From Pterobdella sp. o SKG-2022 (lineage: Eukaryota > Annelida > Clitellata > Hirudinida > Piscicolidae), in contig OZ038321.1 in the NCBI GenBank assembly GCA_964035795.1, forward strand, positions 10,877,093 to 10,941,092: a stretch of DNA of 64,000 nucleotides, in the 5' to 3' direction. The position numbers and the translations under genes were made by a program. Below, piece after piece: positions 50,191 to 60,158 of the stretch. Within the stretch, counting starts at the first letter, position 1; the number at the start of each line of letters is the position of its first letter. A model generated the notes under the pieces. It was not told where the DNA came from. It made no database searches and was given only the letters and a program-made list of their open reading frames with translations.

Positions 50191-50192
50191 TT

Positions 50193-50489
50193 CTATACAA
50201 ATTCGTTTTTGCTTTCATCTCCAAAGTAAACTGCTTTGTAATTTTCTTTAAGTAGATTCTTCAATTCTATAAAGTGTTCTTTATTTCTCGTTTCAACAAT
50301 ACAGCGAAGCTGTATAAAAAGAAAATGTAATATTTTTATAAAATGAAAATGAACTAATAATTCATACTATGAAATAAATTTTGAAAATAACAGTTACTCA
50401 ACATAAGGGAAATATGTTTAATAATCCTTGCCTGCACGCTGTAGACGTCAGATTTGAGCCATGCTCTTTCATGGAATATGTCTTTCAAA
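50193..50489 (-). CDS. Ammonia-lyase exons 11-12 (end of ACT-like domain), joined by a GC-AG intron
   Basis: Exon 11 (50489-50432) reads SLKDIFHERAWLKSDVYSVQ, completing a Ser codon with the AG left by exon 10. Its donor is CAG|GCAAGG, a textbook GC donor, and the 122-bp intron ends at tttatacag. Exon 12 (50309-50193) reads LRCIVETRNKEHFIELKNLL then KENYKAVYF and stops TAG. The wording IKDIFHERAW ... SV is conserved in metazoan threonine dehydratase C-termini, which fixes these distant exons to the same gene. Confidence 0.9.
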
Positions 50490-53400
50490 CTGGAACATTG
50501 GAAAATATAATTTAGTGTTAAAATAAAAATATTTTTGATAAACTCATTTGAGCATATTTTTAAATAAGAATCCAAAAATCAAACTATCTGCTCCACAAAC
50601 CAAAATTACTTGCTGAAACCATCATCATCATAATTGTTTATCGTTTTTATAGATCCATCTTTATGGGAATATATTTAAATCAAAATCTCTGTAAACTGCT
50701 TCACCTTTTAAGAAGATGTTAGATTAACCCAATAAAAAAAATAACGTTTATTTTAGCAAGTTGAGAAAATTTGGAAAGTGGCAAAGCTATGAAGATACAA
50801 GACATGCTGTTTGGTAAAATATTGAGTGTTTGTGACTTCAAACTTTTTGGCATCCACTGCCAACATCAAAAGACTTGAGCGTTCTCATTGATGAGGGTTC
50901 AAATTCATCAAGTATGGAAAATCTTGAAAAAGTTAGTTTTGTACTGATGAACAAAAATTCTAGGTAAAGTCACATTTTCAAGTAGATGTCAGACCTTCAA
51001 ACTGGCAAGCTGCTTTAGTGGTCAGTGGAGTTGTGCTCTTTAATCATTTTTGCAAGTTTGAAAGAAATTTTTTAAAATCTTCTGTAAAAAATTTTGCAGT
51101 TAAAATAAATCTTAATTTTCATAGTTCACAAACTAAAATGGGGAAAAAGATTAACTAATACGGTTTGATTTGCACCACAGAACGATAGTGATGTTTCATC
51201 CTGTCTCAAGAATCTTATACAGGGAGCCACACTTGGCAAAGGACGTGGAAAATTTTATCAAATTCATGAACTTTAGTTCACAATACTAAACAAAGCTATA
51301 AACTAAAAGAAATCTCACAACTTACATAATGTAACACATTCATTTTCGACAACATCAGCTATAGTATGAAGTTGTCCATGAAAATTAAAAAAAAAAATTA
51401 AAAAAAAAAAATAATTAAATTAAATTTTTTTTTAATTTTAATTATTTTTTTTTTTATTTTAATTTTTTCTTTTTTATTTTTAATTTTAATTATTTTTTTT
51501 TTTATTTTAATTTTTTCTTTTTGTTTTTTTTTCAATTTAATTTTATTTTATCTTTGATCAGAATATAAACAACGATGTCTTTGAATTCTAACGTACTTGA
51601 CAATGTTACTTTGTTAACAAAAAACTTTGTACTTAATAAAATTACCTTTAGTGTTCAAATAATTTGCAGTAATAAGCATTTAATTTATTTTCTTCCAATA
51701 ACTGCTGCACGCCTGGTCTCTCATACTCCTAAATTCTGCCATATCTCTCCATTTCTTGTAGATCTTCATTTTTGCTCTTCCTTCAAAATCTGTTTTTTCA
51801 TGCATAAGATTTCTTCTTCATCTTACTACCTTTTAAGCGTGCTGGCCTACGGTCCTCTACTCGCTCTCAGCTCTTCATTATCTCTCTCTCTCATTCTTAC
51901 GCTAAAACTGCTTTTTCTTTTTTTGGTTTATTTCTCTGGAACTCTCTTCTATCTACTCTTAAATCTTCTTCTCATTCTATTTTTCTTAGAAACTTAAAAA
52001 CCTATTTTTTCAAGCAGTTCATAGCAGAGCACCTCTGAATGCTGCGTAAAAGGCGCTATATAAGTAATTCATATTATTATTATTATTTTATTATTATTAT
52101 TTTTATTATTATTCCAAAAGTCATAGGAGAACCTTATTGCATAGAGCAAGGTTAACATGCAAAAGCAAAACTACTAAAACGTTTTGAATGAACAAAAATC
52201 TTCTATGTAGTTTTTTCGATGCTTCAATGGTTAAAAAACACAAAAAAAAATTTACCAAAAGACATGTTTGAGCCGTAGTTAGAACTGTTTCTCAACAAGG
52301 AATATTGGCAACAACAATCGAAACTCATAAGATTTGACCGTTGTTGCATTCACAGCTTGTCGAGTGTTGTAAGATTTCAGGAAATTATAATATTTGAAAC
52401 GCAAACCAAACTTTGAACCCCACTTTGAAGAAACAAGAAAAAATTTTTGAATAGTCGAACATTCAAGAAGGATGCAACATTTTTTTTGGATAAAAAGAAT
52501 CAATTAAAGCGTGTTAGGAGATGAGAATCACATTGGTTTTAGGCGCCATTGGTGTGAAGGAAATTTAATGTATTGTAATGCGGTATTTATAAATGGTTCT
52601 ACAAAAAAGACCTCAGAGATCTATGAATAGTTCAAAATCTCGAAACGATCGTTTATGATACAGCTGAATTCTTAAAAAAATATATTTTTTTTGTTAAAAA
52701 TGTAGTTTAAATATTCAACACGAATCAGTATGTTGATTTTTCATATGTTCGTAAAAATAATTATAAACTTAAAAGTAGAATATAGTATAAGAATAAATTT
52801 ACTTGAAAATATAATTACGAGTGTTTGTTTAATCATTTCATTGCAATTATATTTATCAATATCATTATTTTTGTACGTATTAATAAGTAAGATCGCAAAT
52901 CTCCAAATAGAATAGATTAAGAGTTTTTATAAAACTAACATCCCAAAAAGACAAAAGAATTAAATTATTTTTCCAGATTTACTATAATAATTGATAATAA
53001 CAGATTTATGAGTATTTTTTTGTGATCGATCAAAATTGAACCAGCAAGTTTTGTCCACGCCACAGATTATTCAGCGATGACCAAACCGGGTCATCAGCCT
53101 AGTATACCCGTTGCCTTGCGGGTTAGCTCCTCGTTAGAAGTAAAGGCTTAGGGCGAAAACCTAAACATAAATCAAGATTGGAGCCTCTTAGGCGGTTTGA
53201 TGATGCATTAGCGTGTCTCTCCAGCAGCTCCTGCATCCAGATTAGTCTCCAGCTGTCTTGACCATGTCTTGCCACTGGCTAGGACTTTTCAGGACGATAG
53301 AGTGAGGCTGGTGCTGCGCAAGCCTTCTTCGCTTAAATCTCATTTCAGTGCAAATCATGGCAACAAGACTTTTAAAAATTTATTAAAGCCCTGTGTCGTT

Positions 53401-56400
53401 GAGAGAGCGGTGAAGCAGGTGCGGAAACACTGGAAGCTGTAGTTGCAAATCTGCACAAAAGCGGCTTAGGTCATATGGTTATTCTTCCTTGAATCTAGAA
53501 CAGCAGGGAAGTTCAGCAACCCTTTGAGCGACCAAGCAGCTCTCTTAAGGATAGCTCTGCTTGCCTCCTTGCTTGAGGATGGAGCTAGAAAAGGTGCTCC
53601 AAAAATAGTCTGTTCCACTCATACTCGGTCAGCAAACAGCAGCTGGCGAGTTTCCCATCTTTGCGGTCCAAATAAAAATCCATTTTTTTAAACTTCTTTA
53701 TGCTGGAATGTTAGAATTTTAATAGATTCTAACAAATCAGAAAGACCAAAATGCAGAACAGCTCTGATTGCCAGAGAACTTGGGCGGCATCAAGTGGACA
53801 TTGCTGCTCTCAGTGAAACCCGTCTCTCAGACAAAGAACATCTTACTGAAATTGGTGGTGGCTACACTTTTTTCTGGAATGGAAGAAACAAGAATGAACG
53901 ACGCGAAGCTGGAGTTGGTTTTGCTATTAAAAACCACATAGTGAAGAGGCTTGATAGTGTCTCGGATGTTTGAGTGACCGTCTTATGACATTCAAATTTC
54001 CTTGGGAAATAAAAGATGTGCTATCTTCCTAAGTGCATACTCTCCTACTATGACTAACCCATATCACGTAAAGGATAAATTCTATGAAGAATTGGAAACC
54101 CTCATTTCCACTGCTTCTTGGCAAAAATTTTCAGTTTAAACAAGATAATATGACAATTAATAAGTCAAAGCAGTAACACCACGGTTTTTGCACCAAAAAT
54201 GAGTGTTCTCGTGTGGACATCGGAGAGCCCAGACTTGAATCAAATTGAAAAATTAGGAGCTATTGAATGAAACATTTTTCAATTAAGAAAACAAGTTTTC
54301 TTTTATTCAAGACTTTCGCAAAGCCATTCTTCGAGCTTGGAGGGCTATGCCTTTTTATTATGTCATCGTAATGCAGTAATGCAGTTTTTATAAAGCGCTT
54401 TTCGTTATAGTTCAAAGCGCTTGCTACAAATTTAATGTAGCGAAAACACACTGTGGAACAGGTGTTAATTGTTGGCCTACGCGGGTTCGAGCCCGGTAAC
54501 TTTAAGTAATTAGTCTAAGGCTCAACCATTCTGCTATAGGGGCCGACTTCTTTATTTTTTAGTTATTTATACTTTAAGACAAAATCAGTCATAATTTGAA
54601 TTGAATAGTTGATCGCAATAGAATTCATTATTTTTTTAAATAAAAAAAATATTTTACAATAAAAATATTTATGACTTTTTCAGAAGGATCTTTGCCAGGC
54701 TTTCCGCAAGAAGGAAAACATTAATGAATGAAAAACTCAATTTATTTTAAAAATAATGATTTGTTACCTTACACCGATGCTAGCTATAAGTCTGGTGAGC
54801 TCAGCTATGCCCCCAGGTCGGTCACTAACATTCACTGCAAACCTGCAAACTCTCCCATCCGTAGCTAGACCTCTTTCTAGAACTCTACCCAACACCGTGG
54901 TATCGATGTTTCCTCCGCAAAGCAAGCATACTACTCTAAAAATTTTTAAAAATTTTTTCAAGAATATAAAATGCAAAAGTTATCGAAATCGGTTGAAAAA
55001 TTAAAGAAACTATAAATAATTCATTTTTCATGGCCGCAAACTTTTTGTTTTTGAGTTCAGGAACGCCATTAGATAAGATGGCCGCTAGACCAGTAGCTCC
55101 AGCACCTTCAACCACACATTTTTCTATTTCTACCAACCTCAAGATGGCCAATGCTATGAATTCTTCTCTGTTTATTTGTTTGTTTGAAAATCGTTTTAAA
55201 TAATTTGTGTTAGTCCAAAGTGAACGATTTTGAAATTTTAATTATCTAAAAAATACTATTTTCACCAGTGTTTTATTATATTTTTTTCAAAGATATTTTT
55301 ACTTACCTAACAACAATCATCTTATCGAGTAAAGGTTTGAGGGTGGCAAAAGCATTCACACCAACAAAAGGAACGGACAAACCTAAAATTATAGCCAAAT
55401 TATCATTTCACAATTTTTAAAATAAAAATAATTTCATGATGAAATTTCTTGTTACCATCAGCCAGTGTAGGGTGGACTTCCACAAAAACGGGTTTTCCAG
55501 CCTTCAAGGCTGCAGAAAATCCTGCTGCTTTTTCTGATTCCACTCCCTACAAAGACGTTTGAAACTTTTAATAAAGTTAAGATTGCCATATTTATTGTTC
55601 GAATAATTTTTTATTTTCATCTTAGAAAAAATTTCAAAAGAAATTTTGTGTAATTTATCTCAACAACCAGTCTTGAAATAAATCAAAAGCTCCAAACTTT
55701 CAGGTGGAAAAAAAAATTGTACTAACATAAATTTTAACTTTAGGCTTCAAATGTTTAATAGCCAAAGCCACTCCAGCAGCCAAACCTCCTCCTCCTATGG
55801 GAATAATGACAGCATCGAGGTCAGGTACCTGTTCAACTATTTCTATTCCCATGGTTCCTTGGCCTGCTAATATCAAAGGATGGTCGTACCTAGAAGACGT
55901 GGAATTAAGTTATTTTCCATATCTTTTAAATGCTCATAAACAACTAGTGGCAAAATTGTATTTATATATAAGTAAAAACTCAAATATGCGAGCCCACCGA
56001 GATCTTGTAACGGAGTTATTATAAAATTAAAAAGAGAAAATTTTTGAACAATGAAATGATTTGGAGTAAAATTTGTTAGCCATCACTGATTAAGACGTCT
56101 TCAAATATAGTAGGCTTCAGTTTGATTGAATATATCATACGCATATATTTTTATATAAACTGAAACTAGAATAGTTTTTAAGTATTTAATTAACATTCAA
56201 AAAATTAAAAAAAATGTATGAATGTTCTAAGAGGCCAAAATATATATCACGTTGAGAAGTTCGATATCACGAGTAATTTTTAAATAAATTTTTCAATAAC
56301 TAGTCATACATCATTTTCTAAATGAAAAATGAATATAATTTCAAAACACTGGTTAGTTTATTCAGATACGAAGCTTTTCGTTATCATAACAACGTAACAT

Positions 56401-58899
56401 TTTTAAGTATTTGAAGTATACTTGAAAATGTTACGTTGATAACGAAAAACTTCGTATTTTAATAAACTAACCAGTGTTTTGAAATTATATTCATTTTACG
56501 GTTTGGCTTTTGAAAAATCATAAATGAAACATCTTTACATTTCAACCACTGCGTCATATACAACCTGCTTACCTCGCTACATCAGACTTGACGGATAGCT
56601 TTTTATTAATTGGACTTTTTTCAAAAATTAAATACCAATGTTAATCATATCAGATTATACTTTTTTACATATCCCAGTAACTAGGATTAACAGCAGTCAG
56701 CCTAGGGTATAAATGCTACTTCTACAGTAGCTCATATATAATACATGCAAAAAAACAGTATATATATGACATTTATTTAATAAAAAGCTGTTAAACTGCT
56801 AGCCCGAGATAATGTCCAACTTCAAATTATCGAATTCAAGATCCGCCGTTTTCAAACTCGGGCAGTTCGCTTTTTTTTGTGAAAAAAAAATTATGATCAC
56901 CTGCTAAGCCAAATGACAATGATACCCGAATATAAGTTAATCGACACCTACTACCAGTGTCTACTTTATCAGGTTATAACAAAAAAGCAGCTTTACATTA
57001 CAAGACCCCATTTTGGTGCAGTTTGGTGGCAGATATCACGGATTGCATTCAAATTATTTTTATTTATCTTTTCAAGAGATTAGAAGTTTTTCAAAATGAC
57101 ATTTCAAGCCGGACAACTTTGATTTGCTTCGTCAATAACTAGTTTGCTTCTTGCTATTGTAATAGTTTTTAGTCAAACTCAATTATTAAAATAATATTGA
57201 ATATGTTTGAAAAACAACTTAAATGATTTTTCATAACTAATAAAAACCAATTTTTAATACTCAAAACTGGCAAAAGACCAATGTTGACGCAATAAAGGAT
57301 ATTTTACAATATCATCTGAGATTTTATTAGAAATATAAAATTGTCGACAAACCAAAAACTAATAAGAATTAAATTAATTGAAAAAAGATGCCATTCTAAT
57401 ACTCTCAAATGAAAGTGAACTGGCATTTCAAAAACTCATTGCGGGATACAAATGCAAGCCGGTTTAGGCCGTTAAATTTTCACTTAGTTATCGAAGTAAC
57501 AAATTTAAGAATTCGAATTTTTGAGTGTATACCTAAAATTGTTTTAAATAATAACTTACTAAAGATATATTTTACCCGTTTATGTAAAGTATCTCAAATT
57601 TTTGAGCCATAGCTAGAGCAAACTTTTTTGTCTGTGAAGAATTATTTAGATTATTTACTTAAGCAAACATTTTTTTTTAATTTTTAATTTTTCACCTTCC
57701 CAAAGTCTTTGCCATGCAAAATCACATGAGCACCCAGTTGTTGACAAAGTTCCTGTTTCATCAGTGGAGAGGTTTTGGGCATGACGACAATCACAGGAAC
57801 GTTGAGTCTTTTGCCGTGGTAGGCAAGGCCCAGGGCATGGTTTCCAGCACTAGCTGCTATGACGCCCATCTTTTTTTTCTTCTGTCATTATTAAATCGAA
57901 ATGCTAAAATTATATTCATTTAAAAAAAATCTTTTTATCAATTTGAAATTTTGAACATCCAAGTAGGAAAATTTATTTTTAGCTCCAATGATTCAAATGT
58001 TTAATTTAAACATTTACAATATGAATTTCTGTATAGTATATTCTCGTACCGCAGTCAAAGACATCAATGTATAGCACGCCCCTCTTTCCTTGAAACTATT
58101 GTTCGAAAAATATTATTTTAAAAATCATATGAATGTTCCAAATTGGGGTCATAACCTTCCAGTGTATTGAAGGAAGTCCTTTTTGAAGTACAGTGACATA
58201 TTCAAATTTTCTGACATACGTGATTTCTAAAAATTTATTAATTTTTTCGAATTACATTAGATTGTAAATAATTGCATATGTTCATTGTGACGCTAAACAT
58301 CAGTTGGTAAAAACAGTTAGAAGAATAATAAAGATAAAACTGATTAAATGGACTTGAAATGAATAAATAACTGCACAACCAAATTGAAAATTTACAAACA
58401 ATAAAATCAGTCACAATGGTTCATTGTCGGCCCGAATAGCTCAGAGGTAGAGCATTAGATTAATTACCTAAATTTACCGGGTTTCATCCCACGTGGGCCG
58501 ACAATTATCACCTGTTCCACAGTGTGTTTTCGCTACATTAAATTTTTAGCGAGCGCTTTGCTCTATAAGTCAAAGCGCTTTATAAATACCGCATTACATT
58601 ACATTACATGAATTCAGAGATGCACGAAACTTCAGTTACTGTAAGATCCATCGTCAAGGAAAACTGATAAAATTATTGTAACATATAGTGTAACCACTTC
58701 ATAAACAACATTTAATGTTGTGACAACCACTCACGTCACACGGTGTTCGCTCAATGCCACCCTTGATCATAAAGGCAGCTGCTGAAACCTCCTGGAAGGG
58801 CACCTTAACAGGGTTTTCAGGGTCGCAGTAAGGATCATGCACCTCTTCACTATCATCATCCCAACCCTCCGAACAAGTGCGGATGCCTGTAATGTTCAT
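50193..58899 (-). CDS. Threonine/serine ammonia-lyase (PLP, fold type II) with ACT-like C-terminus, 12 exons
   Basis: The predicted enzyme deaminates L-threonine and/or L-serine using pyridoxal phosphate. Exons in coding order: 58899-58735, 58226-58156, 58095-58050, 57869-57696, 57631-57576, 55889-55727, 55546-55456, 55382-55307, 55167-55042, 54935-54768, 50489-50432, 50309-50193. They sum to 1311 nt, 436 residues plus stop, and all phases match. Motifs: QYTGSFKERGA with the Schiff-base Lys81; ASAGNH 100-105; phosphate loop PIGGGGLAAG with Gly203-206; VVCLLCGGNID 324-334. From about residue 350 comes an ACT-like region (CRFAVNVSDRPGGIAELTR). Length suits a catabolic or allosteric threonine dehydratase. 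Serine racemase and serine dehydratase are relatives but usually lack this C-terminus. The Met start at 58899 is plausible; an acceptor-like ATTACAG just inside could mean an upstream exon. Confidence 0.93.
51380..51540. repeat. A-run/T-run palindromic low-complexity block
   Basis: Runs of A with interspersed tt are followed by runs of T with interspersed aa, so the block can fold into a long A:T hairpin. The half attatttttttttttatttt also recurs in tandem. It abuts the Penelope-like repeat arm that begins at about 51545. Located in the last long intron of gene 2. Confidence 0.8.
51545..51667. repeat. Solo copy of the Penelope-like repeat arm
   Basis: About 120 bp closely match the arm at 37119-37238, in the same orientation: shared words include tcagaatataaacaacg, gtctttgaatt, acgtacttga, aaactttgtacttaataaaa and ttagtgttcaaataattt. 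No endonuclease sequence is attached. It shows the arm is a dispersed repeat in its own right. Confidence 0.85.
51680..52110 (+). mobile_element. Element D, copy 1: retroelement 3' end with (ATT)n tail
   Basis: From about 51839 this matches 59909-60150 over some 240 bp, from tgctggcctacggtcctcta through ctctggaactct to gctgcgtaaaaggcgctata, then taagtaattcat and an (ATT)n tract. The pyrimidine-rich body and the ggcgctatataagt-ATT tail look like the 3' end of a LINE or a LINE-dependent SINE. Both copies keep an open frame ending in Glu/Lys-Thr-stop without indels. Upstream, 51680-51838 is also pyrimidine-rich but is less alike in the other copy. Confidence 0.75.
52111..53040. other. AT-rich part of gene 2 intron 10
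   Basis: Intronic sequence without a recognisable element or exon on either strand. Confidence 0.5.
53040..54130 (+). mobile_element. LINE 5' part (5' UTR and endonuclease start), 3'-truncated
   Basis: A GC-richer 5' portion (53050-53660) is followed from about 53690 by the apurinic-like endonuclease: WNVRIL, CRTALIARELGRHQVDIAAL, SETRLSDKEHLTEIGGGYTF, FWNGRNKNERREAGVGFAIK. After a frame break come LMTFKFPLGNKRCAIFLSAY and KDKFYEELETLI. It stops at about 54130, before the GDFN motif. The wording belongs to the same broad LINE family as LINE B and the 21.3 kb fragment. It lies in intron 10 of gene 2, antisense to it. A surviving 5' end with a lost 3' end is unusual for LINE copies and implies a later deletion. 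Confidence 0.85.
54370..54547 (-). repeat. tRNA-derived SINE, copy 4, in gene 2 intron 10
   Basis: Read on the minus strand: gtcggcccctatagcagaatggttgagc (A-box region), ccgggctcgaacccgcgtaggcc (B box and closing stem), then caattaacacctgttccaca, tgttttcgctacattaaattt, the gcaagcgctttg / aaagcgctttataaa hairpin and a gcattact-type tail. It lies in the same orientation as gene 2. It is moderately diverged in the acceptor stem. Confidence 0.9.
54768..55889 (-). CDS. Ammonia-lyase exons 6-10: catalytic core and start of regulatory region
   Basis: Exon 6 (55889-55727) opens YDHPLILAGQGTMGIEIVEQ and holds the tetraglycine loop. Exon 7 (55546-55456) encodes GVESEKAAGFSAALKAGKPV. Exon 8 (55382-55307) encodes GLSVPFVGVNAFATLKPLLD. 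Exon 9 (55167-55042) encodes REEFIALAILRLVEIEK and the VVEGAGATGLAA motif of the core. Exon 10 (54935-54768) carries CLLCGGNID, where the Cys sits at the position contacting the cofactor ring nitrogen in this family, and then the ACT-like strand. Introns here are short (75-180 bp apart from the next one), in contrast with the 4.3 kb intron that follows. Confidence 0.92.
56330..56495. repeat. Fold-back element H4 (about 166 bp, near perfect)
   Basis: Arms tgaatataatttcaaaacac and gtgttttgaaattatattca at the ends are followed inwards by tggttagttta / taaactaacca, tacgaagcttttcgttatc / gataacgaaaaacttcgta and acgtaacattttt / aaaatgttacgt. Pairing runs almost to the centre, so the whole element can form one long hairpin. 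It lies in intron 5 of gene 2. The cgaagcttttcgtta core resembles the acaaagcttttcgttaa word in the Penelope-like repeat arms. Confidence 0.92.
57576..58226 (-). CDS. Ammonia-lyase exons 2-5: PLP lysine and substrate-binding segment
   Basis: Exon 2 (58226-58156) begins KSRMSENLNMSLYFKKDFLQ. Exon 3 (58095-58050) is only 46 nt and holds the catalytic FKERGACYTLMSLTA with Lys81. Exon 4 (57869-57696) begins MGVIAASAGNHALGLAYHGK. Exon 5 (57631-57576) encodes TKKFALAMAQKFEILYING. Splice phases are 2, 0, 0 and 2 in turn, each consistent with its neighbour. The catalytic lysine therefore depends on correct recognition of a micro-exon. Confidence 0.92.
58425..58610 (+). repeat. tRNA-derived SINE, copy 5, in gene 2 intron 1
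   Basis: The best-kept stem: gtcggcccg at the start and gggccgac at the close. The A box is tagctcagaggtagagc, the B-box region ggtttcatccc (one change from ggttcgatccc), and the putative anticodon stem ttag/ctaa. The body has cacctgttccacagtgtgtttt, acattaaatttttagcgagc and a gcgctttg / caaagcgctt hairpin, then taccg and (attac)n. It lies antisense to gene 2 between exons 1 and 2. Confidence 0.93.
58735..58899 (-). CDS. Ammonia-lyase exon 1 (N-terminal segment)
   Basis: The 55 codons read MNITGIRTCSEGWDDDSEEV, then HDPYCDPENPVKVPFQEVSA, AAFMIKGGIERTPCD. The Asp-Pro-x-Cys-Asp-Pro-x-Asn-Pro and Ala-Ala-x-x-Ile-x-Gly-Gly-Ile-x-x-Thr-Pro wording is typical of animal members of this family just before the PLP domain. 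The donor is GAC|GTGAGT in phase 0. An upstream exon cannot be ruled out, because the ATG is preceded by AT-rich sequence and a weak acceptor lies at 58885. Confidence 0.85.
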
Positions 58900-59848
58900 T
58901 TTTTGAGGTAATTTTTTTATTCGTATACGCAGTCAACTTGTTTTTTTTTTCAATTCAAAAATCCTTAAACATGAAGCTGGTACCTCCGAGTAATACCAAA
59001 AATAAAAACTTTTGTTTGTTCTTTATGCAATAATTAATTTGCAGATTTCAAAATAAAACTAAACACTAGCTCAAATTTATACCATTACCAACAAATAAAA
59101 AGATGAGCATCTACGAGAAGGAAATGTTTCACGGTTACAAACATAATAATATAAGTTTATAAGAAGCTGATGAAATATTCATAGTTGTTGAATGTTTTTT
59201 GTTTTTTCATGGTTTTTAAACAATTTTTTTAATCTGTGTTTTAATGGTTGGAAGGTAAAGGGAGGTGTTTCATAGTTTTACTTTGGTGATCGTGCGAAAA
59301 AATTATACTTACTCATTTCGAGGTTTAAACAACATAAAGACCAATATTTTGCTAAAAAGACAAAAAAACAAAATTTTTTGTTCAAAATTAAAATAATTTA
59401 ACTAAAGTTAATTTTTATTTAAAAAATTAAATGCTTAAATAGTGTAAGAATTTAAAAACTCATAAACAAATTTAATTTAGTAGATTATTATCTGTCTGCA
59501 ACGAGGGGTGAAGGTACAAAAGCTTATTCTTAAAAAATAAGCTACCTTTTCTATCCTACATATTTTTAAATAATATTTATCTTCAAATGAGAGTGTTGAA
59601 CCTCTTTTCGGTTATTTCTTATAATTATTTGAACTCAAAAGTTTCAATTTCAAAGTCCACTCATCATTTTGTGAATATTCGAAAGTTCATAGTGTAAAAT
59701 TCGTCATATACACATTGTACTAGAAGCTTAAAGAACTATCGAATATAAACAATTTTAAAAATAAAATTTCAATTTTGATAAATTAAACAATAACCTTTAA
59801 CAATTCAATAATAAACACTGTTTTTAATAAGTTTATTATGACGTCAAG
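58900..59848. other. Upstream flank of gene 2
   Basis: AT-rich sequence without recognised exons or element proteins. The promoter of gene 2 probably lies here or further upstream, but no motif stands out. Confidence 0.4.
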
Positions 59849-60158
59849 ATGTTTCCCTCTCATCAAGTTGTTGACACATTTGTTTGTATTAATTACAACC
59901 TTCTAAACATGCTGGCCTACGGTCCTCTACTCGCTCTCAACTTTTCAATATCTCTCCCTCTCATTCCTACGCTAAAAATTTTTTTTCTTTTTTTGCTCTA
60001 TTTCTCTGGAACTCTTTTCTTCCAAATTTCAAATCTTCTTTCCATTATATATTTCTTAAAAACTTGAAAATTAATCTCTTTATGCAGTTTATAGAAGAGC
60101 GCCTCTGAACGCTGCGTAAAAGGCGCTATATAAGTAATTCATAATATTATTATTATGT
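59849..60158 (+). mobile_element. Element D, copy 2, with (ATT)n tail
   Basis: Matches the copy at 51.8-52.1 kb from about 59895 onwards, including tgctggcctacggtcctcta, ctctggaactctttt and gctgcgtaaaaggcgctata followed by taagtaattcat and attattattat. The open frame ends in Lys-Thr-stop at the same place as the other copy. Its tail is shared with the tail of the minus-strand LINE that follows. Confidence 0.8.

Noticed and set aside
58425..58500. A tRNA gene
   Set aside because: A and B boxes and an acceptor-like stem are present, but the anticodon arm is poor and the same body and tail follow in five copies. It is the head of a SINE.
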